From Methylobacterium frigidaeris (lineage in GTDB: Bacteria > Pseudomonadota > Alphaproteobacteria > Rhizobiales > Beijerinckiaceae), in contig NZ_BPQJ01000053.1 in the NCBI RefSeq assembly GCF_022179185.1, positions 1 to 43,922 on the forward strand: a stretch of DNA of 43,922 bases, in the 5' to 3' direction. Below, piece after piece: positions 25,932-34,264 of the stretch. Below the pieces are notes generated by a model that saw only the letters and a list, made by a program, of their open reading frames with translations, ran no database searches and was not told where the DNA came from. The position numbers and the translations under genes are program-made. Within the stretch, counting starts at the first letter, position 1. The number at the start of each line of letters is the position of its first letter.

Positions 25932-27107
25932 TCACCGGCCGCGTGCCCGCACCAGGACGTCGTCGGCCCGCAGGTCGGCGATCGTCGGGTAGCCGTTGAT
26001 CGCCATCAGCAGGTCGGCCTCGGCGAGGAGCGCGCGGAGCTGGTGGACGACCCCGTCCTTGCCTCCGGCCGCGAGCGCGAAGGCGTAGGGCCGGCCGATG
26101 CCGACGCTGGACGCGCCGAGGGCGAGCGCCTTGACCACGTCGCTGCCGTTGCGCACCCCGGAATCGAACAGCACCGGCAGCGACGTCGCCTTCACCACGC
26201 CCTCGAGCATGTCGAGCGCGGCGAGGCCGCAATTGGCCTGGCGCCCGCCGTGGTTCGAGCACTGGATTGCGTCGATCCCGTAATCGGCGGCGCGGCGCGC
26301 GTCGTCGGGATGGCAGATGCCCTTCAGCATGATCGGGAGCGTCGTCGCCTCCCGGATCCACTTGAGGTCGTCCCATTGCAGGTTGTTGCCGAACACGTTC
26401 GCCCATTCCCAGGCGGCGGCGTGCAGGTCCTCCTGCGGCGGCTTCGCCAGCCGCTTCAGGAAGTGCTCGTCGGTGAAGTAGTTCGCCAGGCAGTAGCCGC
26501 GGAGCTGCGGGAAGCTGGCGGTGTTCAGGTCGCGCAGCCGCCACCCCGTGACCCAGGTGTCGAGCGTGATCGAGATGGCCGAGAACCCGGCCGCCTCGGC
26601 GCGCCGCAGGAAGCTCAGCGCGAGGTCGCGGTCCTTGGGCGGATAGAGCTGGCAGTACCCGGGCGTGTCCCCGAGCGCCGCGGCGATGTCCTCCATCGGG
26701 TCCGTCGACAGCGTCGAGGCCATCATCGGAACGCCGGTCTCGGCCGCCGCCTCGGCGACCCTGAGGTCGCCGTGGTAATCCTGCGAGCAGATGCCGATGA
26801 CCCCGATCGGGCACAGGAACAGCGGCGTCGGGACCGTGCGGCCGAACAGCGTGACCGAGAGGTCCCGCTCCCGCGATCCCCTCAGCATCCGCGGATAGAT
26901 GCCGTAGCGCTGGAACGCCGCGCAATTGTCCCGCTGGGTGAACTCGTCGCCGCAGCCGCCGGCGACGTAGTTGAAGATCCACCAAGGCAGCACCTCCCTG
27001 GCCTGGTTCTCCAGCGACGCGAAATCGACGGGGTAGCGGGGAACCTCACCCCGCAGGCCGGCCCGGTAGATATCGAGCTGAAAGTCGCCGTACTGCCTGT
27101 TCGACAC
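25932..27107 (-). CDS. FMN-dependent alpha-hydroxy-acid dehydrogenase/oxidase (LldD/glycolate oxidase family)
   Basis: It encodes 391 residues from a GTG at 27107 with GGAGG 6 nt upstream. NYVAGGCGDEFTQRDN opens the barrel, YCQLYPPKDR and ITLDTWVTGWRLRDLN follow, LPIMLKGI carries the FMN lysine, and QCSNHGGRQ carries the catalytic histidine and arginine. LPVLFDSGVRNGSDVVKALA binds the FMN phosphate. The family oxidises 2-hydroxy acids to 2-keto acids. It follows the 27146-28099 dehydrogenase by 38 bp in one leftward unit. The substrate is undefined. Confidence 0.9.
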   Translation of the reverse strand: MSNRQYGDFQLDIYRAGLRGEVPRYPVDFASLENQAREVLPWWIFNYVAGGCGDEFTQRDNCAAFQRYGIYPRMLRGSRERDLSVTLFGRTVPTPLFLCPIGVIGICSQDYHGDLRVAEAAAETGVPMMASTLSTDPMEDIAAALGDTPGYCQLYPPKDRDLALSFLRRAEAAGFSAISITLDTWVTGWRLRDLNTASFPQLRGYCLANYFTDEHFLKRLAKPPQEDLHAAAWEWANVFGNNLQWDDLKWIREATTLPIMLKGICHPDDARRAADYGIDAIQCSNHGGRQANCGLAALDMLEGVVKATSLPVLFDSGVRNGSDVVKALALGASSVGIGRPYAFALAAGGKDGVVHQLRALLAEADLLMAINGYPTIADLRADDVLVRARGR

Positions 27108-27145
27108 GTGTTTCCTCCGTAGCGTCGCGATGGTTCTCGGGGGCG

Positions 27146-28099
27146 TCAGCCGACGGCCGCCAGCGCCGGGCGGACGCGGGCCGCGGCGAGCTGCTCCGTG
27201 CGGTGCTCGATGGCGTGCAGCACGGTCGCCATGTCGAGCCGGCCGTTGCCGAGGCCGATGCTCTCGCCGTAGAGCGCGCCGGCGAGGTCGAGCATCGGCG
27301 AGGCGAGGCCGGCGGCGCGGGCCGCGTCGGCGATGAGCCGGGTGCTGTTGAACGCGTCCTCGGTCGCGGCCTGGACGGAGAAATCCCGCGCGATGAACTT
27401 CGGCAGCTTCACGCGGGTGAAGTCGCAGCTCATCGGCCCGGAATCGATCGCCGCCTCCAGCGTCGCGAGGTCGAGCCCCTGGCGGTCCGCGAAGTGGACG
27501 GCTTCGGCGAGACCGGCCAGCATCGTCGTCAGGAAGAGGTTGACGGCGAGCTTCATCAGCAGGGCGTTGCCGACGGGACCGCAGGCGACGACGTCCCGGC
27601 ACATCGCCGGCAGCAGCGGCCGGACCTCGGCGATGGCATCCGCCTCGCCGCCGACCATGCAGACGAGCTGGCCCGCCTCGGCCGGCTTGCGGGATCCCGA
27701 GACCGGCGCCTCGACGTAGCGGCCGCCGGCCGCCGCGATCTCGGCCGCGAGGCCGCGGGAATAATCGGGGGCGTTCGACCCCATGGAGACGATCAGGCGG
27801 CCGGCGACGAGCTCGGCGAAGGCCGGCGTCCCGCGGCGCAGGACCGCGTCCAGGGCGGCCTCGTTCACCAGCATGCAGATCACGAGGCGCGTGCGGGCGA
27901 AGACCTCCTCGACGCTGCCGGCGACTGCCGCGCCGGCGGCCCGCAGGGGCTCGGCCGAGGCGGGCGAGCGGTTCCAGACCACCAGCCGCGTCCCGGCGCG
28001 CGCCAGCTTCAGGGCCATGGGCCGCCCCATGACGCCGAGACCGATGAACCCGATCTCCTCGCCGGATGCGGGTACCGAGGGGGTGGCGGGCTGAGTCAC
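27146..28099 (-). CDS. 3-Hydroxyisobutyrate dehydrogenase-family NAD(P)-dependent oxidoreductase
   Basis: It encodes 317 residues from a GTG at 28099. IGFIGLGVMGRPMALKLARA is the NAD-binding motif, YVEAPVSGSRKPAEAGQL is the substrate block, and GNALLMKLAVNLFL carries the catalytic lysine. Members oxidise or reduce beta-hydroxy acids such as 3-hydroxyisobutyrate, tartronate semialdehyde or gamma-hydroxybutyrate. Next to a branched-chain aminotransferase it might serve valine breakdown, but the family is too broad to decide. It lies first in a two-gene unit with the FMN oxidase. Confidence 0.87.
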   Translation of the reverse strand: MTQPATPSVPASGEEIGFIGLGVMGRPMALKLARAGTRLVVWNRSPASAEPLRAAGAAVAGSVEEVFARTRLVICMLVNEAALDAVLRRGTPAFAELVAGRLIVSMGSNAPDYSRGLAAEIAAAGGRYVEAPVSGSRKPAEAGQLVCMVGGEADAIAEVRPLLPAMCRDVVACGPVGNALLMKLAVNLFLTTMLAGLAEAVHFADRQGLDLATLEAAIDSGPMSCDFTRVKLPKFIARDFSVQAATEDAFNSTRLIADAARAAGLASPMLDLAGALYGESIGLGNGRLDMATVLHAIEHRTEQLAAARVRPALAAVG

Positions 28100-28128
28100 G
28101 ATGAAAACTCCGATGAGGCTTCAGGGAA

Positions 28129-28184
28129 GGCGCCGCCCGCCGCACGCGCGACGGGGCGACGGCCGCCCGGCGGGCGGCGGCGCC
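28129..28184 (-). terminator. Possible terminator behind the branched-chain aminotransferase gene
   Basis: GGCGCCGCCCGCCG at 28129-28142 pairs with CGGCGGGCGGCGGCGCC at 28168-28184 apart from a 3-nt bulge, with a loop of about 25 nt. It lies 24-79 bp after the stop at 28208. Confidence 0.4.
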
Positions 28185-28833
28185 GTCATCCGCCGGGCGG
28201 GGAAGGGTCAGAGCACGCGGTCGAGCCAGCCGTGCGGGTCGGGAGCGCGGCCGAACTGGATGTCGGTCAGCGCGGACCTCAGGCGCTCGGTCACCGGCCC
28301 GCTGCGGCCGTCGCCGATCGCGAATTCGTGCCGGCGCCCCTTCACCCGGCCGATCGGGCTCACCACCGCGGCGGTCCCGCACGCGAAGGCCTCCCCGACC
28401 CGGCCGCTTCGCGCATCCGCCTGCCACTGGTCGATCGCGTAGGGCTCCTCGCGCACGGTCAAGCCCATGTCCCGGGCGAGGGTGATGAGCGAGTCGCGGG
28501 TGATGCCCGGCAGGATCGTCCCGGTCAGCGGCGGGGTCTGCAGCGAGCCGTCGTCGAAGACGAAGAACACGTTCATGCCGCCGAGCTCCTCGACCCAGCG
28601 ACGCTCGAGCGCGTCGAGGAATACGACCTGCTCGCAGCCCTCCCGCAGGCCCTCCGCCTGGGCGGCGAGGCTCGCGGCGTAGTTGCCGCCGCACTTCGCG
28701 GCGCCGGTTCCGCCGGGCGCGGCCCGGGTGAAGGTCTCGGACACCCACAGCGTCACCGGCGCGGCGCCGGCCTTGAAGTAGGCCGTGACCGGCGAGGCGA
28801 TGACGCAGTAGAGGAACGAGGAAGACGGCCTAG

Positions 28834-29739
28834 GGCGTCTCTGCAAACTCACGTAAGCCAGAGCATGGTCATGCCGAGAGTGACCATGGCGAGGTAGTTG
28901 GTGGCCCGCTTCTCGTAGCGGGTGGCGATGCGGCGATACTGCTTGAGCCGGTTGATCAGCCGCTCGACCTTGTTGCGTTCCCGGTAGGCGGCCTTGTCGA
29001 AGTCGGGCTGACGCGGCTGATCCTTGCGGGTCGGGATCACCGGCTCGACCCTCCGCTGCTTGAGCCGGCGTCGGGCGGGTGGGCTGGAGTAACCTCGGTC
29101 GCCCGCTGCCCGGCACGGACGCAGGCGGGGGCGGCCACGTCCTGGCCGCCGCACCGCGCCCTTGTCCATCAGCGCGTCCAGCGCAAACTGCTCGTGCCGC
29201 TCGCCAGCCGTCAGGACGGCCGCCATCGGCTTACCCCCGCCCTCCGCGCGCAGGTGCAGCTTGGTCGAGAACCCGCCCTGGCTGCGCCCGAGCGCCTCGC
29301 CCACACCCTCGACCGTGCCCTCACCCCCCGATGGCGCCGGACCGGCGTGCGCCGGCGGCGTGCTGGTGGGCGCGCACCACCGTCGCGTCCACGAAGTGCA
29401 GGTCCCAGTCGAGGTCGCCGCGGGCATCCGCCTGTGCCTGCAGGCGCTGCAGCACCCGGTCGAACACGCCGGCCTTGCGCCAGCGGTAGAACCGGCTCGA
29501 CACGGTCCCGACCGCCCCGTAGCGTGCCGGTAGATCCTCCCAGGGCGCGCCAGTGCGCAGGATCCAGAGCATGCCGTTGAGGATCCGACGGTGATCCTCT
29601 GCAGGCCGGCCGGTGCGCGGCTTCTGCGGCGGCAGCAGCGGAGCAATCTGCTCCCACTGCGCGTCAGTCAGTTCAAAGCGTCGCATCCCGACCACATGGG
29701 CGCTCACTCCGCCCGTGTGAACCCCTTTGCAGAGACGCC
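28834..29739 (-). mobile_element. IS5-family (IS427-type) insertion sequence, complete, about 906 bp
   Basis: The ends carry the perfect 14-bp inverted repeat GGCGTCTCTGCAAA. CTAG flanks both sides (28830-28833 and 29740-29743), which can be read as a 4-bp target duplication or as TA plus one longer repeat base. It encodes one transposase in two frames. It disrupts the branched-chain aminotransferase gene. Confidence 0.9.
28849..29686 (-). CDS. IS5/IS427 transposase in two frames
   Basis: The first frame (29686 to 29321) starts MRRFELTDAQWEQIAPLLPP, has GAPWEDLPARYGAVGTV, and carries the first catalytic aspartate in HFVDATVVRAHQHAAG. The second frame takes over after about 29323 with GGFSTKLHLRAEGGGKP, the second aspartate in GDRGYSS, and the glutamate in RERNKVERLINRLKQYRRI. 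The switch would be at a run of six G (29323-29328 on the minus strand), by +1 frameshift or slippage. Two-frame organisation is usual in this IS group, so the element may be active. Confidence 0.85.
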
Positions 29740-30384
29740 CTAGTGCCGAGCGCCGCATCCGTGCCGAGCATGAACGGCCGGAGATAGAGCGAGGTTCCGT
29801 CGGTGGCGGGCACCCACTCGCGGTCGGCGCGCACCAGCGCCTTCACGGATTCCACGAAGAGGTCCTCCGGCAACGGCGCCATCGCCAGGCGCTCGGCCGA
29901 GGCGCGGAAGCGCCGCGCATTGGCGTCCGGGCGGAAGAGGGTGACGCCGCCGTCCGGCAGCCGATAGGCCTTCATCCCCTCGAAGATCTCGGAGGCGTAA
30001 TGGAAGTTCGACGCCGCGGGATGCAGGTCGAGGGTCCGGCGCGGCTCGATCTTCGGCGCGTGCCATCCGCGCTCCGCATCGTACCGGATGGTCGCCATGT
30101 GGTCCGAGAAGTGCCGGCCCCAGCCGGGATCGGCCAGCGCCGCGTCCCGGTCCTTCTGCGGGGTCGGAGACGGGGTCTGCTGAATCGGGAAATCTTCGGC
30201 CGCGACGGTCATCGGAGAGTCTCCTGGGGTCTGGACGGGCCGTGGAACGGCGGCGAACCAAGCTTCGACACGAGGAGCATTCTACGGCAGGAGCAACGCG
30301 ATCGGGTTGCGAAGTTCGGTTCGATCTTCTCAGGACGCACATTCGGATTGCTGGAAACGGCACGATCATGCTATCGGATTGCGC

Positions 30385-30846
30385 ATGTTCCTCGACCCGA
30401 TCGACCGCCGCATCCTCCAGGTCCTGCAGCGCGACGGCGGCATCCAGAACGCCGACCTCGCGAGCCGGGTCGGCCTGTCCCCGTCGCCCTGCCTCAGGCG
30501 GGTAAAGCGGCTGAAGGAATCGGGGATGATCGCCCGCTACGTCGCGCTGCTCGACCCCGGCAAGCTCGGCCTGTCGCTCACCGTCTTCGCGCGGGTGTGG
30601 CTGACGGGTCAGGACGAGGAGACGGTCGTGCCTTTCGTCGAGGCCGTCCAGAAGCTGCCGGAGATCGTCGAGTGCTGCATGATGGCCGGCGACTGCGACT
30701 TCATCCTCCGCATCGTCGCCCGGGATCTCGACGATTACCGCCAGTTCCAGGCGCAGCATCTCGGGCGCATCAGGGGCGTGCGCAACATCAAGACGGAGAT
30801 CCCGCTGCAGATCAACAAGCGCACGACAGAGATCCCGCTGCGGTGA
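30385..30846 (+). CDS. Lrp/AsnC-family transcriptional regulator
   Basis: It encodes 153 residues from ATG 30385. The N-terminal HTH reads DRRILQVLQRDGGIQNADLA and SRVGLSPSPCLRRVKRL. The C-terminal RAM domain includes CCMMAGDCDFILRIVARDLD. No strong ribosome binding site is seen, so the start is tentative. Lrp-type proteins respond to amino acids and commonly control divergent amino acid genes, here the branched-chain aminotransferase 172 bp away. A perfect hairpin follows about 60 bp after the stop. Confidence 0.88.
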   Translation: MFLDPIDRRILQVLQRDGGIQNADLASRVGLSPSPCLRRVKRLKESGMIARYVALLDPGKLGLSLTVFARVWLTGQDEETVVPFVEAVQKLPEIVECCMMAGDCDFILRIVARDLDDYRQFQAQHLGRIRGVRNIKTEIPLQINKRTTEIPLR

Positions 30847-30905
30847 AAGCCGGTGCGGGGGCGCTCGCGGTACGGGCCCGGAAATCGTCCTGAAACCGAA
30901 CGAGA

Positions 30906-30953
30906 GCGGGTCCGTCCTCTCTCCCCGCGGGCGGGAAGAGAGGACGGACCCGC
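30906..30953. terminator. Bidirectional terminator hairpin
   Basis: GCGGGTCCGTCCTCTCT and AGAGAGGACGGACCCGC pair perfectly over 17 bp with a 14-nt loop, between the convergent Lrp and PaaG-type genes. Confidence 0.8.
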
Positions 30954-30979
30954 GCGGCGAACCGCGATCCCCGGACGCG

Positions 30980-31789
30980 TCAGGCGGCGGGCGAGCTCGC
31001 GGCCCGGCCGGTGAAGTTCGGGGCGCGCTTCGCGAAGAAGGCTGCCAGCCCCTCGGCGTGGTCGGGCGTGGCGCCGGCAGCGCCCTGCAGGCTGCGCTCG
31101 ACCTCGAGCTGCGCGTCGAGCGTGTTCGTCGCGGATTGCGCGAAGGCGCGCTTCATCAGGGCGAAGGCCTGGGTCGGCTGGCTCGCGAGCCGCTCGACCA
31201 GCGCGACCGTCTCGGCGGCGAGCCGGTCGTCGTCGACCGCCCGCCAGATCATGCCCCAGGCCGCCGCCTGCTCGGCGCCGACCGGCTCGGCCAGGAAGGA
31301 CAGCGCCCGGGCCCGGGCGTCGCCGACGAGGCGCGGCAGGAAGTAGGTGCCGCCGACGTCCGGAATGAGGCCGATCTTCGCGAAGGCCTGGACGAAGGTC
31401 GCGGAACGGGCCGCCACCACGATGTCGCCGGCGAGCGCCAGGTTGGCCCCGCCCCCGGCCGCGACGCCGTTCACCGCGCAGACGACCGGCTTGGGCATCG
31501 TGCGGATGAGCCGCACCAGCGGGTTGTAGCAGCGCTCCATGATCCCCGCGAGGTCGAGGCCGGGTCTGCCGTCCTGCGGGACGCAATCGGCGAGGTCCTG
31601 CCCGGCGCAGAAGCCGCGGCCGGCGCCGGTGAGCAGCACCGCCCGGCAGCCCTCGTCCTCCGCTAGGCGGTGCAGGATCGCGAGCAGGCGCTCCAGCGTC
31701 GGCTCGTTGAGGGCGTTCAGCCGCTCGGGCCGGTTCAGGGTGACCCGGCTCCAGCCGCCGCAATCCTCGATCGTCACCGTCTCGGTCAT
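30980..31789 (-). CDS. paaG: PaaG-type enoyl-CoA isomerase (1,2-epoxyphenylacetyl-CoA isomerase family)
   Basis: It encodes 269 residues from ATG 31789 with GGGGCTCACG upstream. AAGGGANLALAGD lacks the first hydratase glutamate, and KIGLIPDVGGTYFLPRL has the PaaG aspartate (about residue 144). AEQAAAWGMIWRAVDDDRLA and TNTLDAQLEVERSLQGAAG are diagnostic for PaaG. PaaG isomerises ring epoxides to oxepins and shifts double bonds in cis/trans-enoyl-CoAs. No paaABCE epoxidase or paaZ is in the window, so a double-bond isomerase role in alicyclic degradation is as plausible. It is the last gene of a leftward cluster with two acyl-CoA dehydrogenases. Confidence 0.85.
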   Translation of the reverse strand: MTETVTIEDCGGWSRVTLNRPERLNALNEPTLERLLAILHRLAEDEGCRAVLLTGAGRGFCAGQDLADCVPQDGRPGLDLAGIMERCYNPLVRLIRTMPKPVVCAVNGVAAGGGANLALAGDIVVAARSATFVQAFAKIGLIPDVGGTYFLPRLVGDARARALSFLAEPVGAEQAAAWGMIWRAVDDDRLAAETVALVERLASQPTQAFALMKRAFAQSATNTLDAQLEVERSLQGAAGATPDHAEGLAAFFAKRAPNFTGRAASSPAA

Positions 31790-31846
31790 CGTGAGCCCCT
31801 TGGCTGTTTACAGTCTGTGCCGGGTCGTTCCGGCGTCCCGGTCCCG

Positions 31847-32992
31847 TCACGCGGCCTTGAGCATCTCGCGCGCGATGACGAGCTGCTGGATCTGCGTCGT
31901 GCCCTCGAACAGGCGGAACAGCCGGACGTCGCGGTAGAACCGCTCGACCGGGTACTCCGCCATGTAGCCGGCGCCGCCGAAGATCTGGACCGCGCGGTCG
32001 GCGACCCGCCCCACCATCTCCGAGGCGAACATCTTGGCGCAGGCCGCCTGCATCGTCGTGGCGGCGCCGCGGTCGCGCAGCCGGGCCGCGTCGAGGACCA
32101 TGCAGCGGGCCGCGTAGGCTTCGGCCTGGCTGTCGGCGAGCATCGCCTGGACGAGCTGGAACTCGCCGATGGCCTGCCCGAACTGCCGGCGCTCGCGGGC
32201 GTAGCGCAGCGTCTCCTCGATGAGCCGGTCGGCCGCGCCGACGCACAGGGCGGCGATGTGGAGGCGGCCCTTGTCGAGGACCTTCATGGCGGTGCGGAAG
32301 CCGTTGCCCTCCTGGCCGCCGAGGAGCGCGTCCGCGGGCACGCGGCACTCCTCGAACACTACGTCGCAGGTCAGCGCCCCGCGCTGGCCCATCTTCCGGT
32401 CCGGCTGGCCGAGATGCAGCCCCGGCGTGCCCGCGGGCACGAGGAAGCAGGAGATCGCGTCGGCGCGCCGCTCCGGCGCGGTGCGCGCCATGACGGTGAA
32501 CAGGCCGGCCGTCGGCGCGTTCGTGATGTAGCGCTTCGTCCCGTTGAGGATGTAGTCGTCCCCGTCCCGCCGGGCGGTGGTGCGCAGCGACAGCGCGTCG
32601 GAGCCGGCCTCCGGCTCCGTCAGCGCGAAGGAGCCGATCAGCTCGCCCGAGGCGAGCGGGGGCAGGTAGCGCCGCCTCTGCTCCGGCGTGCCGGCGATGA
32701 CGAGGGCCTGCGAGCCGATGCCGATATTGGTCCCGGCGACGGAGCGGAAGGCCGGCGAGGCCCGCCCGAGCTCGAGGACCACCCCGACCTCCTCCTCCAT
32801 GCCGAGGCCGAGGCCGCCGTGTTCCTCGTCGATCGCCAGTCCGAAGAGGCCGAGGTCGCGCATCTCGGCGACGACGTCGGCGGGCACGGCGTTGTGCTCC
32901 ACGACCTCCTCCTCGCGGGGAATCAGCCGCTCCGTGACGAAGCGGGCGACGCCGCTGCGCAGCAGCTCGAACGTTTCCGGATCCAAGGGCAT
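31847..32992 (-). CDS. Acyl-CoA dehydrogenase
   Basis: It encodes 381 residues from ATG 32992. GSFALTEPEAGSDALSLRTT is the FAD signature, LNGTKRYITNAPTAGLFTVM follows, RKMGQRGALTCDVVFEECRV is the substrate side, and QIFGGAGYMAEYPVERFYRD with LFEGTTQIQ ends the fold. The catalytic glutamate is probably in FEGTTQ (about 363). It is a different subfamily from the two 388-residue paralogues. It lies 41 bp behind the 33034 gene in the same unit. Confidence 0.9.
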   Translation of the reverse strand: MPLDPETFELLRSGVARFVTERLIPREEEVVEHNAVPADVVAEMRDLGLFGLAIDEEHGGLGLGMEEEVGVVLELGRASPAFRSVAGTNIGIGSQALVIAGTPEQRRRYLPPLASGELIGSFALTEPEAGSDALSLRTTARRDGDDYILNGTKRYITNAPTAGLFTVMARTAPERRADAISCFLVPAGTPGLHLGQPDRKMGQRGALTCDVVFEECRVPADALLGGQEGNGFRTAMKVLDKGRLHIAALCVGAADRLIEETLRYARERRQFGQAIGEFQLVQAMLADSQAEAYAARCMVLDAARLRDRGAATTMQAACAKMFASEMVGRVADRAVQIFGGAGYMAEYPVERFYRDVRLFRLFEGTTQIQQLVIAREMLKAA

Positions 32993-33033
32993 CGAACGAC
33001 GTGTCCTGTTTTCGCGTTGATCTTCGGTGGACT

Positions 33034-34200
33034 TCAGGGCAGCAGCAGGTCGCGGCCGATCACCTGGCGCTGGATCTGGTTTGTCCCTTCCCAGATCTGC
33101 GTGATCTTGGCTTCCCGCATCAGCCGCTCGACCCGGTGGTCGCTGCAGTAGCCGTGCCCGCCATGGAGCTGCACGGCCTCCACCGTCATCCGCATCGCGA
33201 GGTCGGACGCCCGGACCTTGACCATCGACGCCTCGACGGCGATGTCCTCGATGCCGGCATCGACCAGGCGCCCGACATGGTCGAGCAGCATGCGCGTGGT
33301 CAGGAGCTCGGTGGCGAGGTCGGCCATCAGGAACTGGTTGGCCTGGTAGTCGAGGACCCGCCGCCCGCCCTGGTGCCGCTCGCACGCGTAGGCGCGGGCG
33401 TCCTCGAACGCCGCCGTCGCGATGCCGAGGGCCTGGGCGGCGACGCTCGGACGGGACTTGTTGAGCGTCGAGAGCAGGATCTTAAACCCGTCGCCGGGGG
33501 CGCCGAGGAGGTTGTCGAGTGGGACGCGGCAATCGGAGAACCCGAGCGCCGCCGTCGAGGAGGCGTGGGTGCCCATCTTCCGTTCGAGCCGCAGCACCTC
33601 GAAGCCGGGCGTGCCCTTCTCGACGACGAGCGCCGAGACCGCCTTGGCGGGGGTCTCGATGCCCGACCACTTGCCGAACAGGATCACCAGGTCGGCGACG
33701 TCGCCGGTCGTGATGAAGATCTTGCTCCCGTTGACGACGACGTCGTCGCCGTCGCGCCGGAAGCTCGTGCGCATCTGCGTCGCGTCCGAGCCGGCATGCG
33801 GCTCGGTGATCGCGAGGGCGGCGAGGCCGCCCTCCAGCATCCTCGGCAGGAAGCGGCGTTTCTGCGCCTCGCTGCCGTACTGGAGGATCGGCTTCACGCA
33901 GGCGCTGTTGGTGCCGAAGATGATGCCGGTGGCCGCGCAGGCCTGCGAGACGATCAGCACCGCCTCCAGGAAGAGGCGGTACGACACCGGCGAACCGCCA
34001 TAGGCCTCCGGGATCGAGATCCCGCTGAGCCCGAGCTCGTGCAGCGACCTGAGGCTGGCCCAGGGGAACGACTTGGCCTCGTCGTTCTCGGCGGCGCGGG
34101 GCGCGATCACCTCCGCCGCCACCCGGCGGATCTGGTCGAGGATCTGGATTTCCTCGTCGTCCCAGCCGCGGGACGCCTCGAAGTGCTGCATGGATCTCAC
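33034..34200 (-). CDS. Acyl-CoA dehydrogenase, paralogue of the operon enzyme
   Basis: It encodes 388 residues from a GTG at 34200, chosen because AAGGAG lies 6 nt upstream; ATG 34191 is 15 nt away. The length equals that of the enzyme at 18856 and long stretches match it, for example VIAPRA, PEAYGGSPVSYRLFLEAV, AITEPHAGSDATQMRTSF and QLHGGHGYCSDHRVERLM. IWEGTNQ carries the presumed catalytic glutamate (about 371). Two such enzymes suggest two successive desaturations or two related substrates. It follows the binding-protein gene by 64 bp. Confidence 0.92.
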   Translation of the reverse strand: MRSMQHFEASRGWDDEEIQILDQIRRVAAEVIAPRAAENDEAKSFPWASLRSLHELGLSGISIPEAYGGSPVSYRLFLEAVLIVSQACAATGIIFGTNSACVKPILQYGSEAQKRRFLPRMLEGGLAALAITEPHAGSDATQMRTSFRRDGDDVVVNGSKIFITTGDVADLVILFGKWSGIETPAKAVSALVVEKGTPGFEVLRLERKMGTHASSTAALGFSDCRVPLDNLLGAPGDGFKILLSTLNKSRPSVAAQALGIATAAFEDARAYACERHQGGRRVLDYQANQFLMADLATELLTTRMLLDHVGRLVDAGIEDIAVEASMVKVRASDLAMRMTVEAVQLHGGHGYCSDHRVERLMREAKITQIWEGTNQIQRQVIGRDLLLP

Positions 34201-34264
34201 GGTCGGCTCCTTGATGTCGCCGGCGCGCGGAGCGCCCCGGCGCGGCGGGATCGGCGGCCGGCGC

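Larger units (their letters stand above)
28208..30212 (-). pseudogene. ilvE: Branched-chain aminotransferase, interrupted by an IS5/IS427 element
   Basis: The 5' part (30212 to 29740) starts MTVAAEDFPIQQTPSPTPQK and holds SNFHYASEIFEGMKAYRLPD and SLYLRPFMLGTDAALG. The 3' part (28833 to 28208) continues FLYCVIASPVTAYF, GGTGAAKCGGNYAASL (PLP lysine) and ELGGMNVFFVFDDGSL. Deleting the IS and one CTAG copy restores LGTRPSSSFLYCVIA in frame. The family (BCAT group II) interconverts leucine, isoleucine and valine with their 2-keto acids in the cytoplasm. The insertion removes the lysine domain from the first part, so the gene is inactive here. It is divergent from an Lrp-type regulator. Confidence 0.92.

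Noticed and set aside
27108..28748. Upstream extension of the alpha-hydroxyacid oxidase frame into an apparent 938-codon gene
   Set aside because: The extension overlaps the hydroxyisobutyrate-dehydrogenase-like gene and part of the aminotransferase in a wrong frame. The GTG at 27107 with GGAGG gives the normal family length.
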